Notes: generated by a model not told the origin, from the letters alone. 64,000 nt of DNA from Veillonella sp. VA137 (GCF_003992015.1 NZ_RQVK01000002.1:62001-126000); one strand, 5' to 3'; numbered from the stretch's first letter, positions 52,918 to 62,024 are shown. Program-made: numbers and translations.

Positions 52918-53578
52918 GGGAGAAGAACTTCGCTTTTTATCCCATTTAGATTATGCCTCTGCTATAGAGCGTATGATTCGTCGCAGTGGGATTAAAATGG
53001 CTTATTCTGAGGGATTTAATCCACATATGAAAATTAGCTTTTCCTCTGCCCTAGCGCTGGGAATTACTGCGAGTGCTGAATATTGCGATATGGATGTGTT
53101 AGAAGAAGGGTCATTAGATGAATTGATGAGCCGACTTTCACAATCAGCGCCAAAAGGCTTAGAAGTGTTGGATGGACGATTCATGCCGGATAAAGTAAAA
53201 AAAATGATGGCTATTTGCAATTATGCTGTCTATGAGGTGACAGGTCCCGCTGTAGAACGCGCAAATTGGGAACAGTTGCTGGAACCTTTTAATAGTGCAA
53301 ATGAAGTATTATATGAAAAAGTAACACCGAAGAAAACAAGAATGATTGATGTGAAATATTTCATTAAAGAACCCTTGGTAGCAAAGGTAGACGGAGATAT
53401 GGTAACAATTCGTATGGCTATTGGCGTATATCCAGAAGGGACTATGAAGCCAGGGGATATGTGGAAATTGGGCAAAGAGCAATACGGTTGGCCCGTAACA
53501 GATAGTTATTCTATTCACCGTGAAGCGATTTTGATTGAAACGGATGGGGCTTGTATTACGCCTCTAGAAGTGGAATAA
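52886..53578 (+). CDS. TIGR03936/DUF2344 family protein
   Basis: 230 residues from the GTG at 52886, which has AAGGAGGG 6 nt upstream; a TTG at 52889 is also possible. Family features: LRLALHKGEELRFLSHLDYASAIERMIRRSGIKMAYSEGFNPHMKISFSSAL and EVLDGRFMPDKVKKMM. It is the partner of the overlapping radical SAM gene; in some bacteria the two are fused. Function unknown; rng follows 9 bp later. Confidence 0.88.
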   Translation: MLRKLRLALHKGEELRFLSHLDYASAIERMIRRSGIKMAYSEGFNPHMKISFSSALALGITASAEYCDMDVLEEGSLDELMSRLSQSAPKGLEVLDGRFMPDKVKKMMAICNYAVYEVTGPAVERANWEQLLEPFNSANEVLYEKVTPKKTRMIDVKYFIKEPLVAKVDGDMVTIRMAIGVYPEGTMKPGDMWKLGKEQYGWPVTDSYSIHREAILIETDGACITPLEVE

Positions 53579-53587
53579 GGAGAGACT

Positions 53588-55006
53588 ATGAATCGATTAT
53601 ATGCCAATGTGATGAAAGAGGAAACCCGTCTTGCCATTGTGGATGAGGCGGGGGATTTACAACAAATTATATATGAACGACCACAGCTATCGAATCGCGT
53701 AAATCATATGTATAAAGGGGTAGTGAAAAATGTTCTACCTGGCATGAGTGCAGCTTTCCTCGACATTGGCATCGGTCAAAATGTGTACCTAAACCTACAA
53801 GAACAAGGGAAACAGAAAAAAGTTCACGTAGGGGAAGTACTGCTCGTGCAAATTGTAAAAGATGCCATGCTTGGTAAAAGTGCGCGTGTTACTACAGATG
53901 TAAGTTTAGCTGGTCATTACATGGTCTTATTGCCCAATGATCAACAGATTCATATTTCTAAAAAGATTACAGACCCAGAGTTGCGTCAGTCTTTAAAAGA
54001 TATGGCGCAACCTTATTTAGAACGGGGTGTAGGATTTATTCTGCGCACTGCTGCTATGGGGGCGAGTCCAGAAGAGATTGCCAGGGATATGGCTTATTTG
54101 CATCAGACTTGGGAGCATTTACAAAAGCGCTATAAGGTTGCTCAGAACGGCACTGAAATCTATGGAGATGCGAACCTTTGGTATCGTGTCATCCGTGATT
54201 ATGTAGGTCCTACGGTAGGTTCTATTATGGTGGATGATATGGCTGCCTATGAAGAGTTGCAACAGCTCTTAGGGGCAGGACGATTTGGTAAGCCTGTAGA
54301 CGTGAGTTTGTGGAATCAAAAGGAAGATATTTTTAAGACACATGGTATCGAAGAACAAATCGATGCGCTGTTAAATCATCGTATTGATTTGCCATCTGGT
54401 GGTTCTTTGCAGATTGATCAAACAGAGGCGCTCACTGTCATCGATGTCAACTCGGCTCATTACAGTGGCAAGAATGAACAAGCGGGACAGGTAGCGAAAC
54501 GTGTCAACCAAGAAGCGGCCCATATGATTGCTCGACAATTGCGATTGCGAAATCTTGGAGGTATCATCATCTGTGACTTTATCGATATGCCGAAGCAGGA
54601 TATGGAAGAACTTGTGCAGTTGATGCATCATTTAGTGAAAAAAGATCCTATTAAAACCGTGGTATGTGGTATTACCTCCTTAGGGTTGTTGGAATTGACA
54701 CGGAAACGGGAGCGCCAAAGTATTCCATCCATCCTCTTTGATACCTGTTCCAGTTGTGGTGGTACTGGACATGTACTAAAAGGAGAAACTGTGTATTTGC
54801 AAATCTTACGACGTCTGCGGGAATTGTATCGCTTTGGTCGATTAAAAACGGATGTATCCATTGTGGTGCATCCAGATGTGGGGCAATTCTTTACCAAACA
54901 AGTATTGGAGTCGTTACGTACAGAGTTGCAACGAATTATACAGATTGAAAATGATACCACAATGGGATTAGAAGCCTATTCCCTATTAGCCTTAGGTGAT
55001 GTATAA
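53588..55006 (+). CDS. rng: Ribonuclease G/E family protein
   Basis: 472 residues. N-terminal S1 domain (LSNRVNHMYKGVVKNVLPGMSAAFLDIGIGQNVYL), catalytic DNase I-like part with EALTVIDVNSAHYSGK and GGIIICDFIDMPK (metal-binding Asp residues), and the zinc-link CSSCGGTGHV. No scaffold tail, so RNase G-like. It cleaves single-stranded RNA 5'-end dependently (16S rRNA 5' end, mRNA decay). With RNase Y at 27.5 kb the organism has both decay-initiating enzymes. Confidence 0.94.
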   Translation: MNRLYANVMKEETRLAIVDEAGDLQQIIYERPQLSNRVNHMYKGVVKNVLPGMSAAFLDIGIGQNVYLNLQEQGKQKKVHVGEVLLVQIVKDAMLGKSARVTTDVSLAGHYMVLLPNDQQIHISKKITDPELRQSLKDMAQPYLERGVGFILRTAAMGASPEEIARDMAYLHQTWEHLQKRYKVAQNGTEIYGDANLWYRVIRDYVGPTVGSIMVDDMAAYEELQQLLGAGRFGKPVDVSLWNQKEDIFKTHGIEEQIDALLNHRIDLPSGGSLQIDQTEALTVIDVNSAHYSGKNEQAGQVAKRVNQEAAHMIARQLRLRNLGGIIICDFIDMPKQDMEELVQLMHHLVKKDPIKTVVCGITSLGLLELTRKRERQSIPSILFDTCSSCGGTGHVLKGETVYLQILRRLRELYRFGRLKTDVSIVVHPDVGQFFTKQVLESLRTELQRIIQIENDTTMGLEAYSLLALGDV

Positions 55007-55065
55007 TAATAAAATTAGTACTAAAAACAATTACAGTTCTCTATATGAAATGTAATGTTTTTAAG

Positions 55066-55098
55066 AAAAGTGCTTGGGATTGCCAAGCACTTTTGTTG
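55066..55098 (+). terminator. Terminator after rng
   Basis: AAAAGTGCTTGG (55066-55077) pairs perfectly with CCAAGCACTTTT (55083-55094), followed by GTTGTTATTT. The poly-T belongs to the stem, as in bidirectional terminators. Confidence 0.8.
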
Positions 55099-55117
55099 TT
55101 ATTTGCAGGAGGGACTT

Positions 55118-55681
55118 GTGTCATACCTTGAAATATTAATTTTATCGGTAGGTCTTGCCATGGATGCCTTTGCGGTTTCTATTTGTAAATCATCGCAGAT
55201 GAAAGCAGATCCAAAGATGAAAAAAATCACTTTGGCATTCTTGTTTGGTGCATTCCAGTGCTTAATGCCGATCATAGGGGCAGCTGTAGGAGCTCAATTT
55301 TCGCAGAATTTTGATGAGTGGGACCATTGGGTTATTTTCATTACTTTAGGCTATTTGGGTATTAATATGATTCGTACCTCTCTTAGCGATGAGGAAGAGG
55401 ATACATCTTCCGTGGATTGGAAAGAAATGTTAGCGTTGTCCATTGCCACTAGTATCGATGCATTGGCAGTGGGAGTCACTATTGCGTTATTACATGCGGA
55501 TGTACTCACTACGTCAGTTACCATTGGTGTGATTACCTTCTTGGTATGTCTGGTGGGCATATTTAGTGGGTACCATATGATGAAAGCATTCCGTGAAAGA
55601 GCGGAAATGGCTGGGGGCGTTATATTGATTCTGATTGGAGTGAAAATATTGCTGCAGCATTTGGGGTATCTACCTCGCTAA
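55118..55681 (+). CDS. mntP: Manganese efflux pump MntP
   Basis: 187 residues, six membrane helices in two halves. Each half has the conserved Asp motif: GLAMDAFAVSI (about 12-22) and ATSIDALAVGV (about 110-120). Exports Mn2+. GTG start at 55118 with AGGAGGG 4 nt upstream; an earlier in-frame ATG lies before the rng terminator and is rejected. No yybP-ykoY Mn riboswitch is visible in the short leader. Confidence 0.9.
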   Translation: MSYLEILILSVGLAMDAFAVSICKSSQMKADPKMKKITLAFLFGAFQCLMPIIGAAVGAQFSQNFDEWDHWVIFITLGYLGINMIRTSLSDEEEDTSSVDWKEMLALSIATSIDALAVGVTIALLHADVLTTSVTIGVITFLVCLVGIFSGYHMMKAFRERAEMAGGVILILIGVKILLQHLGYLPR

Positions 55682-56191
55682 ATCGTCTCTTGTATTGCTA
55701 TTCTGTCCGTGGCTCTTTATTGTTAGTGTAAGGGAAAATCGCCACACATTCCTCCACAAACTGATACAGTGGTTAGGTTTGTTCCGGAACATGCGGCGCT
55801 TTTCTAGCGTTTGTGCTATTTAGGTAATTACAGTGCCATGGGACATTCTACGCGACATGGTGTTCCTCACGGAGGGGGCGCACTCTTCTTGGATTTATGC
55901 AAATTAGCTAGTAAGGGTCGCCACAAGGCTACTACACGCAACTGCGTTCCTCACGGGGTACTTTAAACAATCGCCGTACATTCCGCCTCGAACTGATACA
56001 GTGGTTAAGTTTGTTCCGGAATATGCGGTGCTTTTCTAGTGTTTGTGCTATTTAGGTAATTACAGTGCCACGGAACTTTCTACGCGACATGGCACTCCTC
56101 ACGGAGGGGTAGCACTCTTCTTGGGTTTATGTAATTTAGCTAGTAAGGATCTCCACAAGGCTACTATGCGCAACTGAGTTCCTCTACGGGG
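55682..56191. repeat. Array of long palindromic repeats (copies 3a and 3b with extra right ends)
   Basis: Copy 3a (about 55682-55877) has inner arms AAAATCGCCACACATTCCT (55735-55753) and GGAACATGCGGCGCTTTT (55786-55803); copy 3b (about 55966-56108) has arms at 55966-55984 and 56018-56035 but has lost its left end. Both have the ACTGATACAGTGGTTARGTTTGTT loop. Each is followed by an extra right end (CACTCTTCTTGG..., TTAGCTAGTAAGG..., CTGCGTTCCTC, about 55880-55958 and 56111-56191), so the array is a tandem duplication of a 230-bp unit. No gene inside. Confidence 0.75.
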
Positions 56192-56204
56192 AAGAAAAAA
56201 GTGC

Positions 56205-56233
56205 TTGACGGAATATATTTAGTGGTTTATAAT
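56205..56233 (+). promoter_or_regulatory. Promoter of tRNA-Ser
   Basis: TTGACG (56205-56210), 17 bp, TATAAT (56228-56233), 16 bp before the mature tRNA. Confidence 0.8.
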
Positions 56234-56249
56234 AGTTAAGTATTCACTT

Positions 56250-56340
56250 GGAGAGGTGTCCGAGCGGCTTAAGGAGCATGATTGGAAATCATGTGTGCGG
56301 TGATACCGTACCGAGGGTTCAAATCCCTCTCTCTCCGCCA
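56250..56340 (+). tRNA. tRNA-Ser (anticodon GGA)
   Basis: 91 nt including encoded CCA. Acceptor GGAGAGG pairs with the 3' arm before GCCA; anticodon stem CATGATT/AATCATG holds loop TTGGAAA with anticodon GGA; long variable arm of a class II tRNA (TGTGCGGTGATACCGTACC); T-arm GAGGGTTCAAATCCCTC. Reads UCC and UCU. Single gene with its own promoter. Confidence 0.97.
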
Positions 56341-56346
56341 AGGTTT

Positions 56347-56381
56347 AAAAGCGTTTATGCATTGCATAGGCGCTTTTATTG
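56347..56381 (+). terminator. Terminator of tRNA-Ser
   Basis: AAAAGCG (56347-56353) with CGCTTTT (56371-56377) and inner TATGC/GCATA; T-rich tail. Confidence 0.7.
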
Positions 56382-56390
56382 TTATATCTA

Positions 56391-56487
56391 TTGTATTTTG
56401 TGGCAAGATGGTATATAATTAACTCAACAAAAGTTATAGTCCCCATTATAGGGTAAACAAAAAAGGACGGGTGCAACCGTCCTTTTT
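56391..56487 (+). ncRNA. Candidate small RNA between tRNA-Ser and the TRIC gene
   Basis: A promoter TTGTAT (56391-56396), 17 bp, TATAAT (56414-56419) is followed only about 35 nt downstream of its start by a strong terminator AAAGGACGG/CCGTCCTTT (56462-56485) with T-run. Nothing can be translated between. The result would be a 60-nt RNA whose 5' part is single-stranded (AACTCAACAAAAGTTATAG). It may instead be a second terminator and a chance promoter. Confidence 0.4.
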
Positions 56488-56554
56488 GCTTTGTTTTACA
56501 CCTAGTATCTTGCTCAAAAGAATGGTACAATAATTCCGTATGAGGAGGCGTTGT

Positions 56555-57193
56555 ATGGATTTTTTATGGTTATTATTTGATATTATTGGAACGATTGCCT
56601 TTGCGATTTCTGGCGCACTTTTGGGGATTCAAAGGCGTATGGATATTTTTGGTATAGTGATTTTAGCACTGGTTACTGCTATTGGTGGTGGGATTGTGCG
56701 TGATATTATGGTAGGTCGTATACCTCCCACATCCTTGCAAACGGGCTTATATATTTCCATCACATTAATTACGGTAGGCATCATGTTCATTATGTATCGT
56801 TATGGATGGAATCGTTATATTGAAGGTAAAGGTGCGACGAAGGTATATCTTACAGCGGATGCCTTAGGGTTGGCTTCTTTCACAGTGACAGGAGCGACAA
56901 TTGGAATAGCTACAGATCCAACTAACTTGGTGCTCACCGTTGTGTTAGGTGGAATTACAGCTGTGGGTGGCGGTATTATCCGAGATGTGTTAGCGCATCG
57001 CACGCCGAGTGTGTTGAAAGAAGAAGTGTATGCCTTGCCGGCCCTATTAGGAGGTATCACCTACTTTGTAGTGTATGGCATGGGACATCAAATTGTGGCG
57101 TCCTATGTGACTTTCCTCATCGTTTTCATCATTCGCATGGTAGCCATTGAGTATCATTGGAATCTGCCACGTATTGATCGGATTCACCGATAA
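56555..57193 (+). CDS. TRIC/UPF0126 family cation channel protein
   Basis: 212 residues, seven membrane helices from two internal repeats: AISGALLGIQRRMDIFGIVILALVTAIGGGIVRDIMVGRIPP and, 85 residues later, a similar LVLTVVLGGITAVGGGIIRDVLAHRTP. The GGGxxRD motifs mark the family (E. coli YadS/YicG), trimeric cation channels of uncertain role; the E. coli members were linked to glycine uptake. ATG at 56555 with GAGGAGG upstream. Monocistronic. Confidence 0.88.
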   Translation: MDFLWLLFDIIGTIAFAISGALLGIQRRMDIFGIVILALVTAIGGGIVRDIMVGRIPPTSLQTGLYISITLITVGIMFIMYRYGWNRYIEGKGATKVYLTADALGLASFTVTGATIGIATDPTNLVLTVVLGGITAVGGGIIRDVLAHRTPSVLKEEVYALPALLGGITYFVVYGMGHQIVASYVTFLIVFIIRMVAIEYHWNLPRIDRIHR

Positions 57194-57415
57194 TCATGAT
57201 ATTTGACAGTATATAAAAGATTCTATTAATGAATTATATAAAAGATAATTTTGAGTGGTATACGAATTGGGAGTGGATGATTACGCATGAATCCCAATTA
57301 TCCATCCAATATCAACATATTACAAACATATTTTGTGGAAATATAATGCATAAAGAACAGGATTAAATAAGAAGATAATTAGCGATTATGCTATGCAATA
57401 GGAGATATATATAAC
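57194..57415. other. Gap before the DUF4127 gene
   Basis: Contains two interleaved inverted repeats: AATTGGGA (57266-57273) with TCCCAATT (57293-57300), and TGGAT with ATCCA, which cannot both form without a pseudoknot. TATAAT near 57341 may be a -10. No gene. Confidence 0.35.
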
Positions 57416-59143
57416 ATGAGTAAACAACAATGGCGACATAAGTTTGCAATTATGGCTACAGCGGTGGCAACTGCGGTATTGAGCCATGCGAGTACTGCAG
57501 AGGCTACGACAGTGCTCTATGTACCACAAGATGACCGTCCTGTGAGCTTAGCCTATACGGTGGCGACGGCTCAAGATGCAGGGTATACGGTGTTAACACC
57601 ACCTCAATACTATATTTCTGGGCGGAACTTTCAAGGAAATGCGGAGGCCATGTGGAGATGGGTGGACGAGAATGTTAGCAAAGCGGATGTGCTCGTGCTA
57701 AGTACAGATTCCTTAATTTATGGTGGCCTTGTAGATTCTAGAAAACATAATTTAGATTTGCATACGTTGGAATATCGTGTGCGTCATATCGAGGACTTGC
57801 ACAAAAAATATCCCAATGTGCCAATCTATGCCTTTGGTACGGTGATGCGCTCTCCACGTGCTAGTGGAGGCGGTGTGGAGCCAGCCTATTATGATCAATA
57901 TGGTCCGACTATTTTCCGTATTGCAGCTTTACAAGATAAATTAGACAGTCAAAAATTGACAGCAGATGAACAAAAAGAATTGTTCATGTTGCAAGCTACA
58001 GTGCCAGTGGAGTTTTTACAGGACTGGTTCCATCGTCGTCAAAAAAATATGGAAATCAACCGTCAGTTAATTGATATTACGAAAAAAGGTGTTTTTAAAT
58101 ATTTTGCATTGGGGCATGACGATACTAGTAGCTTATCTCAATCAGCTATGGAAGGGCGTTATTTACAGAAATATAGTAAAGGACTTTCGCCTACCCAATA
58201 TGGCAGTTTTCCAGGGGCAGATCAATTAGGATTGTTATTAATTGCTCGTGACCATGTGGATCGTAATCACTTGACGCCAACATTTGAAGTTATTTATCCA
58301 TTAGGTGGTGGTGGCGAGACAGTACCGCATTATGAGGACCAAAAAGTAGAAAAAACGATTGCCGAACATGTGGTAGCTGTAGGTGGCACGATGAAAGCCA
58401 AAGGCAAACCATCTGTGCTATTAGCAGTAAATACTCCTCTAGGTATGGTGACAGGTGAGTCAGAAGCTTTTGAAAACTTCCCGATGATTTCTAGAAGTAC
58501 TAATGAATTTTTAGATCACATTCAAGCATCTATGAATCAAGGAGTACCTGTTAGTATTGCAGATATTGCTTTCTCCAATGGTTCGGATAATACGTTGGTT
58601 TATGGATTGTACCAACGGGATTTACTGTATAAAGTTAGTGCCTATAATGGATGGAATACGGCAAGTAATACTATTGGCTATGCCATAGCACAAGGTATTT
58701 TAGGGGTTCACATGGATGACCAAAGTCATCGAAATATGTTGACACAACAATATTTGGATAACTGGGCATACCAAGCAAATATCCGTAAAGATGTATATCG
58801 CATGCAAGATTCTATTCGTACAGATAATGTGAAATATACAGGTGCCTTAAATGAAGTGTTAGAAAGCTATTTAGGTGAGCGCGTGCAAGACTTTGCAGCA
58901 ACCTATTTAAAATTGGATCCACGGACTGTATCAGCTCGATTCCCATGGGGACGATTGTTTGAAACAGATATTACTGTATATCGTGAACCGGTGGCTCCTT
59001 TACAAAAAGAATTGCGTTTACAACGTGAAGCGGCAGAACGAGAACGACTAGAAGCAGAATCGAAAGCAAAGGCGGAAGCTGAGGCAAAAGCTGCCAAAGA
59101 AAAAGCAGAGGCAGAAGCAACGAAAGTGAAACAAGCTCAATAA
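57416..59143 (+). CDS. DUF4127 family exported protein
   Basis: 575 residues. Sec signal peptide (FAIMATAVATAVLSHASTAEA, cleaved near residue 30), then VLYVPQDDRPVSLAYTVATAQDAGY and STDSLIYGGLVDSRKH, hallmark motifs of DUF4127. Last 40 residues are an Ala/Glu/Lys repeat helix (AESKAKAEAEAKAAKEKAE). No enzymatic role is established. GGAG lies 13 nt before the ATG. It stands alone with its own terminator. Confidence 0.85.
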   Translation: MSKQQWRHKFAIMATAVATAVLSHASTAEATTVLYVPQDDRPVSLAYTVATAQDAGYTVLTPPQYYISGRNFQGNAEAMWRWVDENVSKADVLVLSTDSLIYGGLVDSRKHNLDLHTLEYRVRHIEDLHKKYPNVPIYAFGTVMRSPRASGGGVEPAYYDQYGPTIFRIAALQDKLDSQKLTADEQKELFMLQATVPVEFLQDWFHRRQKNMEINRQLIDITKKGVFKYFALGHDDTSSLSQSAMEGRYLQKYSKGLSPTQYGSFPGADQLGLLLIARDHVDRNHLTPTFEVIYPLGGGGETVPHYEDQKVEKTIAEHVVAVGGTMKAKGKPSVLLAVNTPLGMVTGESEAFENFPMISRSTNEFLDHIQASMNQGVPVSIADIAFSNGSDNTLVYGLYQRDLLYKVSAYNGWNTASNTIGYAIAQGILGVHMDDQSHRNMLTQQYLDNWAYQANIRKDVYRMQDSIRTDNVKYTGALNEVLESYLGERVQDFAATYLKLDPRTVSARFPWGRLFETDITVYREPVAPLQKELRLQREAAERERLEAESKAKAEAEAKAAKEKAEAEATKVKQAQ

Positions 59144-59160
59144 TGTTATGTCATACAAGA

Positions 59161-59187
59161 AGAGGAGGGCGTAGCCCCTCTTTTTGG
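59161..59187 (+). terminator. Terminator after the DUF4127 gene
   Basis: GAGGAGGGC pairs with GCCCCTC (one bulge) around GTA, then TTTTT. It lies 10 bp before the acyltransferase start, whose GGAGG follows the T-run. Confidence 0.7.
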
Positions 59188-59194
59188 AGGAATT

Positions 59195-60298
59195 ATGAGA
59201 AAGCCAGCTATACCGGCCATTACCTATATGCGGGGACTTTGTATGTTAGGTGTTATCGGTATTCATGTAGGGTCCTATGCGTTGGCAAACCCTGCGATTA
59301 ATATACATCTATTAGGATTATTAGAAATTGTGTCTCGCTTTACAGTGCCAGCCTTTTTCTTTCTATCTGCCTTTGGATTGTTTTATCATACATCGGTGGA
59401 GAACGAATTTTCCTACTCCAATTTTTTGCGCCGGCGTATACAAGTGGTACTCTATCCATATATTGTGTGGACAATTTTATATACAGCCTATAATGCGGTG
59501 TTAGCCCATAGCGCTTGGGGATTGATGCCACATGTACTAGGACTGACTCTACTCTTTGGAAATGGCATGTATCACCTGTATTTTCTAGTTATACTTCTGT
59601 GGTTTTACGCTTTGATGCCACTTTGGCGCTGGGCTCTACGGTTTATACTGAAAGCGCCAATTCTTAGTATGACGATATTATTTTTTGTGCAAATGGCAGT
59701 GAACTATTGGTCATCTTATATGGCAGGTTCTGTGCAATTTTCACAAGAATGGTTGCAGTACATCTTTAGCATGCGCCTCAATTATTTTGTAGGATTTTAT
59801 ATATGGATTTTCCTACTAGGCGGACTCCTTGCAGAACGATTTGATGCGATGCTAGAATGGATTGATGCCCATGGTGTTGGTATCACTGTTGGATTTATCG
59901 TATCTTTGGTGACGATGCTAGGATCCTATTACTATGTGATGGCAGAGTGGGGATATACTCGGTTAGAGGCTATTTATACAGTTCATCAGTTGAGTCCTCA
60001 AGGGTTGGTATATACAGGGATGGGATGTATCTTTTTTGTATGGGCCTTTACCGTGTCATCCATGAGTGACATTGTGGAAACCTTTTGGACAGAACTGGGA
60101 AAAGCGTCTTACGGTATTTATTTGGTTCATCCGTTTATGCTGATTCTATTGGATAAAGTGTTACAAATCGGCGGACTAGGATATACAACAATGACAGTAG
60201 TGCTTATGTATGTGAGCGCAGTCATCTTGTCATTTGGTGTGACAAAAGGATTAGAAACATTGCCGAAATCTATACGTGGGTATTTCTTAGGTAAATAG
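59195..60298 (+). CDS. Acyltransferase family 3 membrane protein
   Basis: 367 residues, about ten membrane helices. PF01757 features: N-terminal MRGLCMLGVIGIHVGSYA with the catalytic His (about 24), FTVPAFFFLSAFGLFY, RRRIQVVLYPYIVWTILY, and C-terminal GKASYGIYLVHPFMLILLDKV. Such proteins transfer acetyl or other acyl groups to surface sugars (O-antigen, peptidoglycan, exopolysaccharide). The gene is not in a polysaccharide cluster. A palindromic repeat follows at once. Confidence 0.88.
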   Translation: MRKPAIPAITYMRGLCMLGVIGIHVGSYALANPAINIHLLGLLEIVSRFTVPAFFFLSAFGLFYHTSVENEFSYSNFLRRRIQVVLYPYIVWTILYTAYNAVLAHSAWGLMPHVLGLTLLFGNGMYHLYFLVILLWFYALMPLWRWALRFILKAPILSMTILFFVQMAVNYWSSYMAGSVQFSQEWLQYIFSMRLNYFVGFYIWIFLLGGLLAERFDAMLEWIDAHGVGITVGFIVSLVTMLGSYYYVMAEWGYTRLEAIYTVHQLSPQGLVYTGMGCIFFVWAFTVSSMSDIVETFWTELGKASYGIYLVHPFMLILLDKVLQIGGLGYTTMTVVLMYVSAVILSFGVTKGLETLPKSIRGYFLGK

Positions 60299-60492
60299 AT
60301 CGTCGCTTGTAACACTATGCAGCCTGTGGCGTTTTTAACTGAATAAGCAAAGGGAAGAGCACGGCATACCCCTCTCAAACGGTATTTCATAATGTTTGTT
60401 CGAGGCACGCCGTGCTCTTCTAGTGTTTGTGTGATTTAGGTAAAAAGGAACGCCACAAGGTTGCTACGTGTAACTGCGTTCCTCAGGTGGAG
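60299..60492. repeat. Long palindromic repeat, copy 4
   Basis: About 194 bp, starting 1 bp after the acyltransferase stop. Inner stem GAAGAGCACGGC (60354-60365) pairs perfectly with GCCGTGCTCTTC (60409-60420), extending to 60374/60402; loop type ACGGTATTTCATAATGTTTGTT. Middle stem GCAGCCTGTGGCGTT pairs with AACGCCACAAGGTTGC. The right end is CTGCGTTCCTCAGG. Confidence 0.8.
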
Positions 60493-60648
60493 GGACGTTA
60501 TTTGCAAACTTGCGCGTTGCTTAGTGTACGTTAGTGGTAGATTGTTTGCTCCTACAGGAGATTTGATGTAAAAGGTGTAGAATTTTATACTTGTCTGTAC
60601 TATAATGAAGATAATACTTGATTCGTATGTATACTATGAGGTGTTACT

Positions 60649-61503
60649 ATGAAAGAATTAACATATTTTAATGGCGAGATGGTAGAGTCTGGTGCCAAGG
60701 TGGTTAGTCTTGATGATAGAGGATATTGTTTTGGTGATGGTGTATACGAGGTAGTGCGTGTATATAATGGTCGCGCTTTTGCCTTTTCCTATCATCAAGA
60801 TCGCTTGTATCGTTCGATGCGTGAAATGGACATTCCTGTGCGTATGCCGCCAGATGAGTTGCAAGAGTTGCACGAAATCATGATTGAGCAAAGTGAAATT
60901 ACTGATGGATATATTTATTTACAAATCACTCGTGGTGTGAGTCCTCGTCATCATGCGTTTGAGCGGTCTAAATTAGAGCCGCAAATGTATATGTTTATTA
61001 AACCGATTACAACAGATTTAGGGGCCTTGCAAGAAGGGGTAAAAGCCATTACATTACCTGATGAACGGTGGGCTCGTGTAGACATCAAAACACTAAACTT
61101 AATTCCTAATATTTTGGCACAAACAAAAGCCGAGAAAAAAGGTGCTTATACAGCTATTTTAGTGCGTGATGGCATCGTTACGGAAGGGGCTACATCTAAT
61201 GTATTTGTAATGAAAGATGGTGTGTGTTATACGCATCCAGCCAACCATCATATTTTAAAGGGCATCACTCGTCAGTTAGTGGTAACTCGTGTAGCACCAA
61301 CAGCAGGGATTACGATTATTGAGCGTGAATTTGATGAAGCTTTCCTAAAAGATGCAGACGAAATCTTCTTCACCGATACGATTGGTGGTATTATTCCGAT
61401 TACCACCTTGAATCGTGAACCTGTAGGTGATGGTAAACCAGGTAAAGCAGCAAAAGTATTAGCTGAACAATTACAACATTTAATGGAAGAAGGGTTAGCA
61501 TAA
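60649..61503 (+). CDS. dat: D-amino-acid transaminase (class IV)
   Basis: 284 residues. Class IV aminotransferase: LTYFNGEMVESGAKVVSLDDRGYCFGDGVYEVVRVYNG, catalytic Lys in DIKTLNLIPNILAQTKAEKKGAY, cofactor motif TEGATSNVFVMKDG, and HHILKGITRQLV. The DRGYxFGDGVYEV start matches D-alanine transaminase of Bacillus rather than IlvE; it makes D-Glu and D-Ala for peptidoglycan. A 4-amino-4-deoxychorismate lyase role is less likely. GAGGTG before the ATG; the stop overlaps the next start (TAATG). Confidence 0.88.
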   Translation: MKELTYFNGEMVESGAKVVSLDDRGYCFGDGVYEVVRVYNGRAFAFSYHQDRLYRSMREMDIPVRMPPDELQELHEIMIEQSEITDGYIYLQITRGVSPRHHAFERSKLEPQMYMFIKPITTDLGALQEGVKAITLPDERWARVDIKTLNLIPNILAQTKAEKKGAYTAILVRDGIVTEGATSNVFVMKDGVCYTHPANHHILKGITRQLVVTRVAPTAGITIIEREFDEAFLKDADEIFFTDTIGGIIPITTLNREPVGDGKPGKAAKVLAEQLQHLMEEGLA

Positions 61504-62024
61504 TGTCAGTCAAAACGATAACAGGAAGTGCCTTGCTCTTAGCGATTGCTTTGCTAAGCCAAGGATTTCTTCGCATGATTATTCCTATGCACGGGTTAGT
61601 GCAATTTTTAGTGGGCTCCATCGTAGGTGCTTGTACGGCACTGGCTACATGGCGCTATGGTTTGTGGAGTGGATTCGTAGTAGCTTGTGTGACACCGATT
61701 ATGGCATTTCTACAAGGTATGTTGACTATACCTTTATTTGTACCTGTGGTGGCTATTGGTAGTATGGCATATGCAATTACTGTAAAGGTATTAGGAACAA
61801 AACGTGTATGGATGACAGCGATTACAGGTGCCATTGTAAAGAGTGTAGTTCTTTATGGACTATTCTTGGCTTTATTCCAATTGATGCCGGGCATTCCGGA
61901 AGCCATGCAAAAAGGGATTTTATTTAGCATGGGTTGGCCACAATTAATTACAGGCACTTGTGGTATTTTCTTAGCTGCATTCATTGCAAAACGCGGTGGT
62001 ATTAAGCTACAGAAACAAGACTAG
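61503..62024 (+). CDS. Small membrane protein, ECF-transporter S-component-like
   Basis: 173 residues, five to six hydrophobic segments: GSALLLAIALLSQGFLR, GLVQFLVGSIVGACTALATW, GFVVACVTPIMAFLQGM, VPVVAIGSMAYAITVKVLG, a GAIVKSVVLYGLFLALF helix, and a last helix. The overall pattern with an internal P-x-x-x-x-L loop resembles ECF S-components (substrate-capture subunits for vitamins). No ECF ATPase or T subunit is near. It is coupled to dat by a one-base overlap. Substrate unknown. Confidence 0.6.
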   Translation: MSVKTITGSALLLAIALLSQGFLRMIIPMHGLVQFLVGSIVGACTALATWRYGLWSGFVVACVTPIMAFLQGMLTIPLFVPVVAIGSMAYAITVKVLGTKRVWMTAITGAIVKSVVLYGLFLALFQLMPGIPEAMQKGILFSMGWPQLITGTCGIFLAAFIAKRGGIKLQKQD

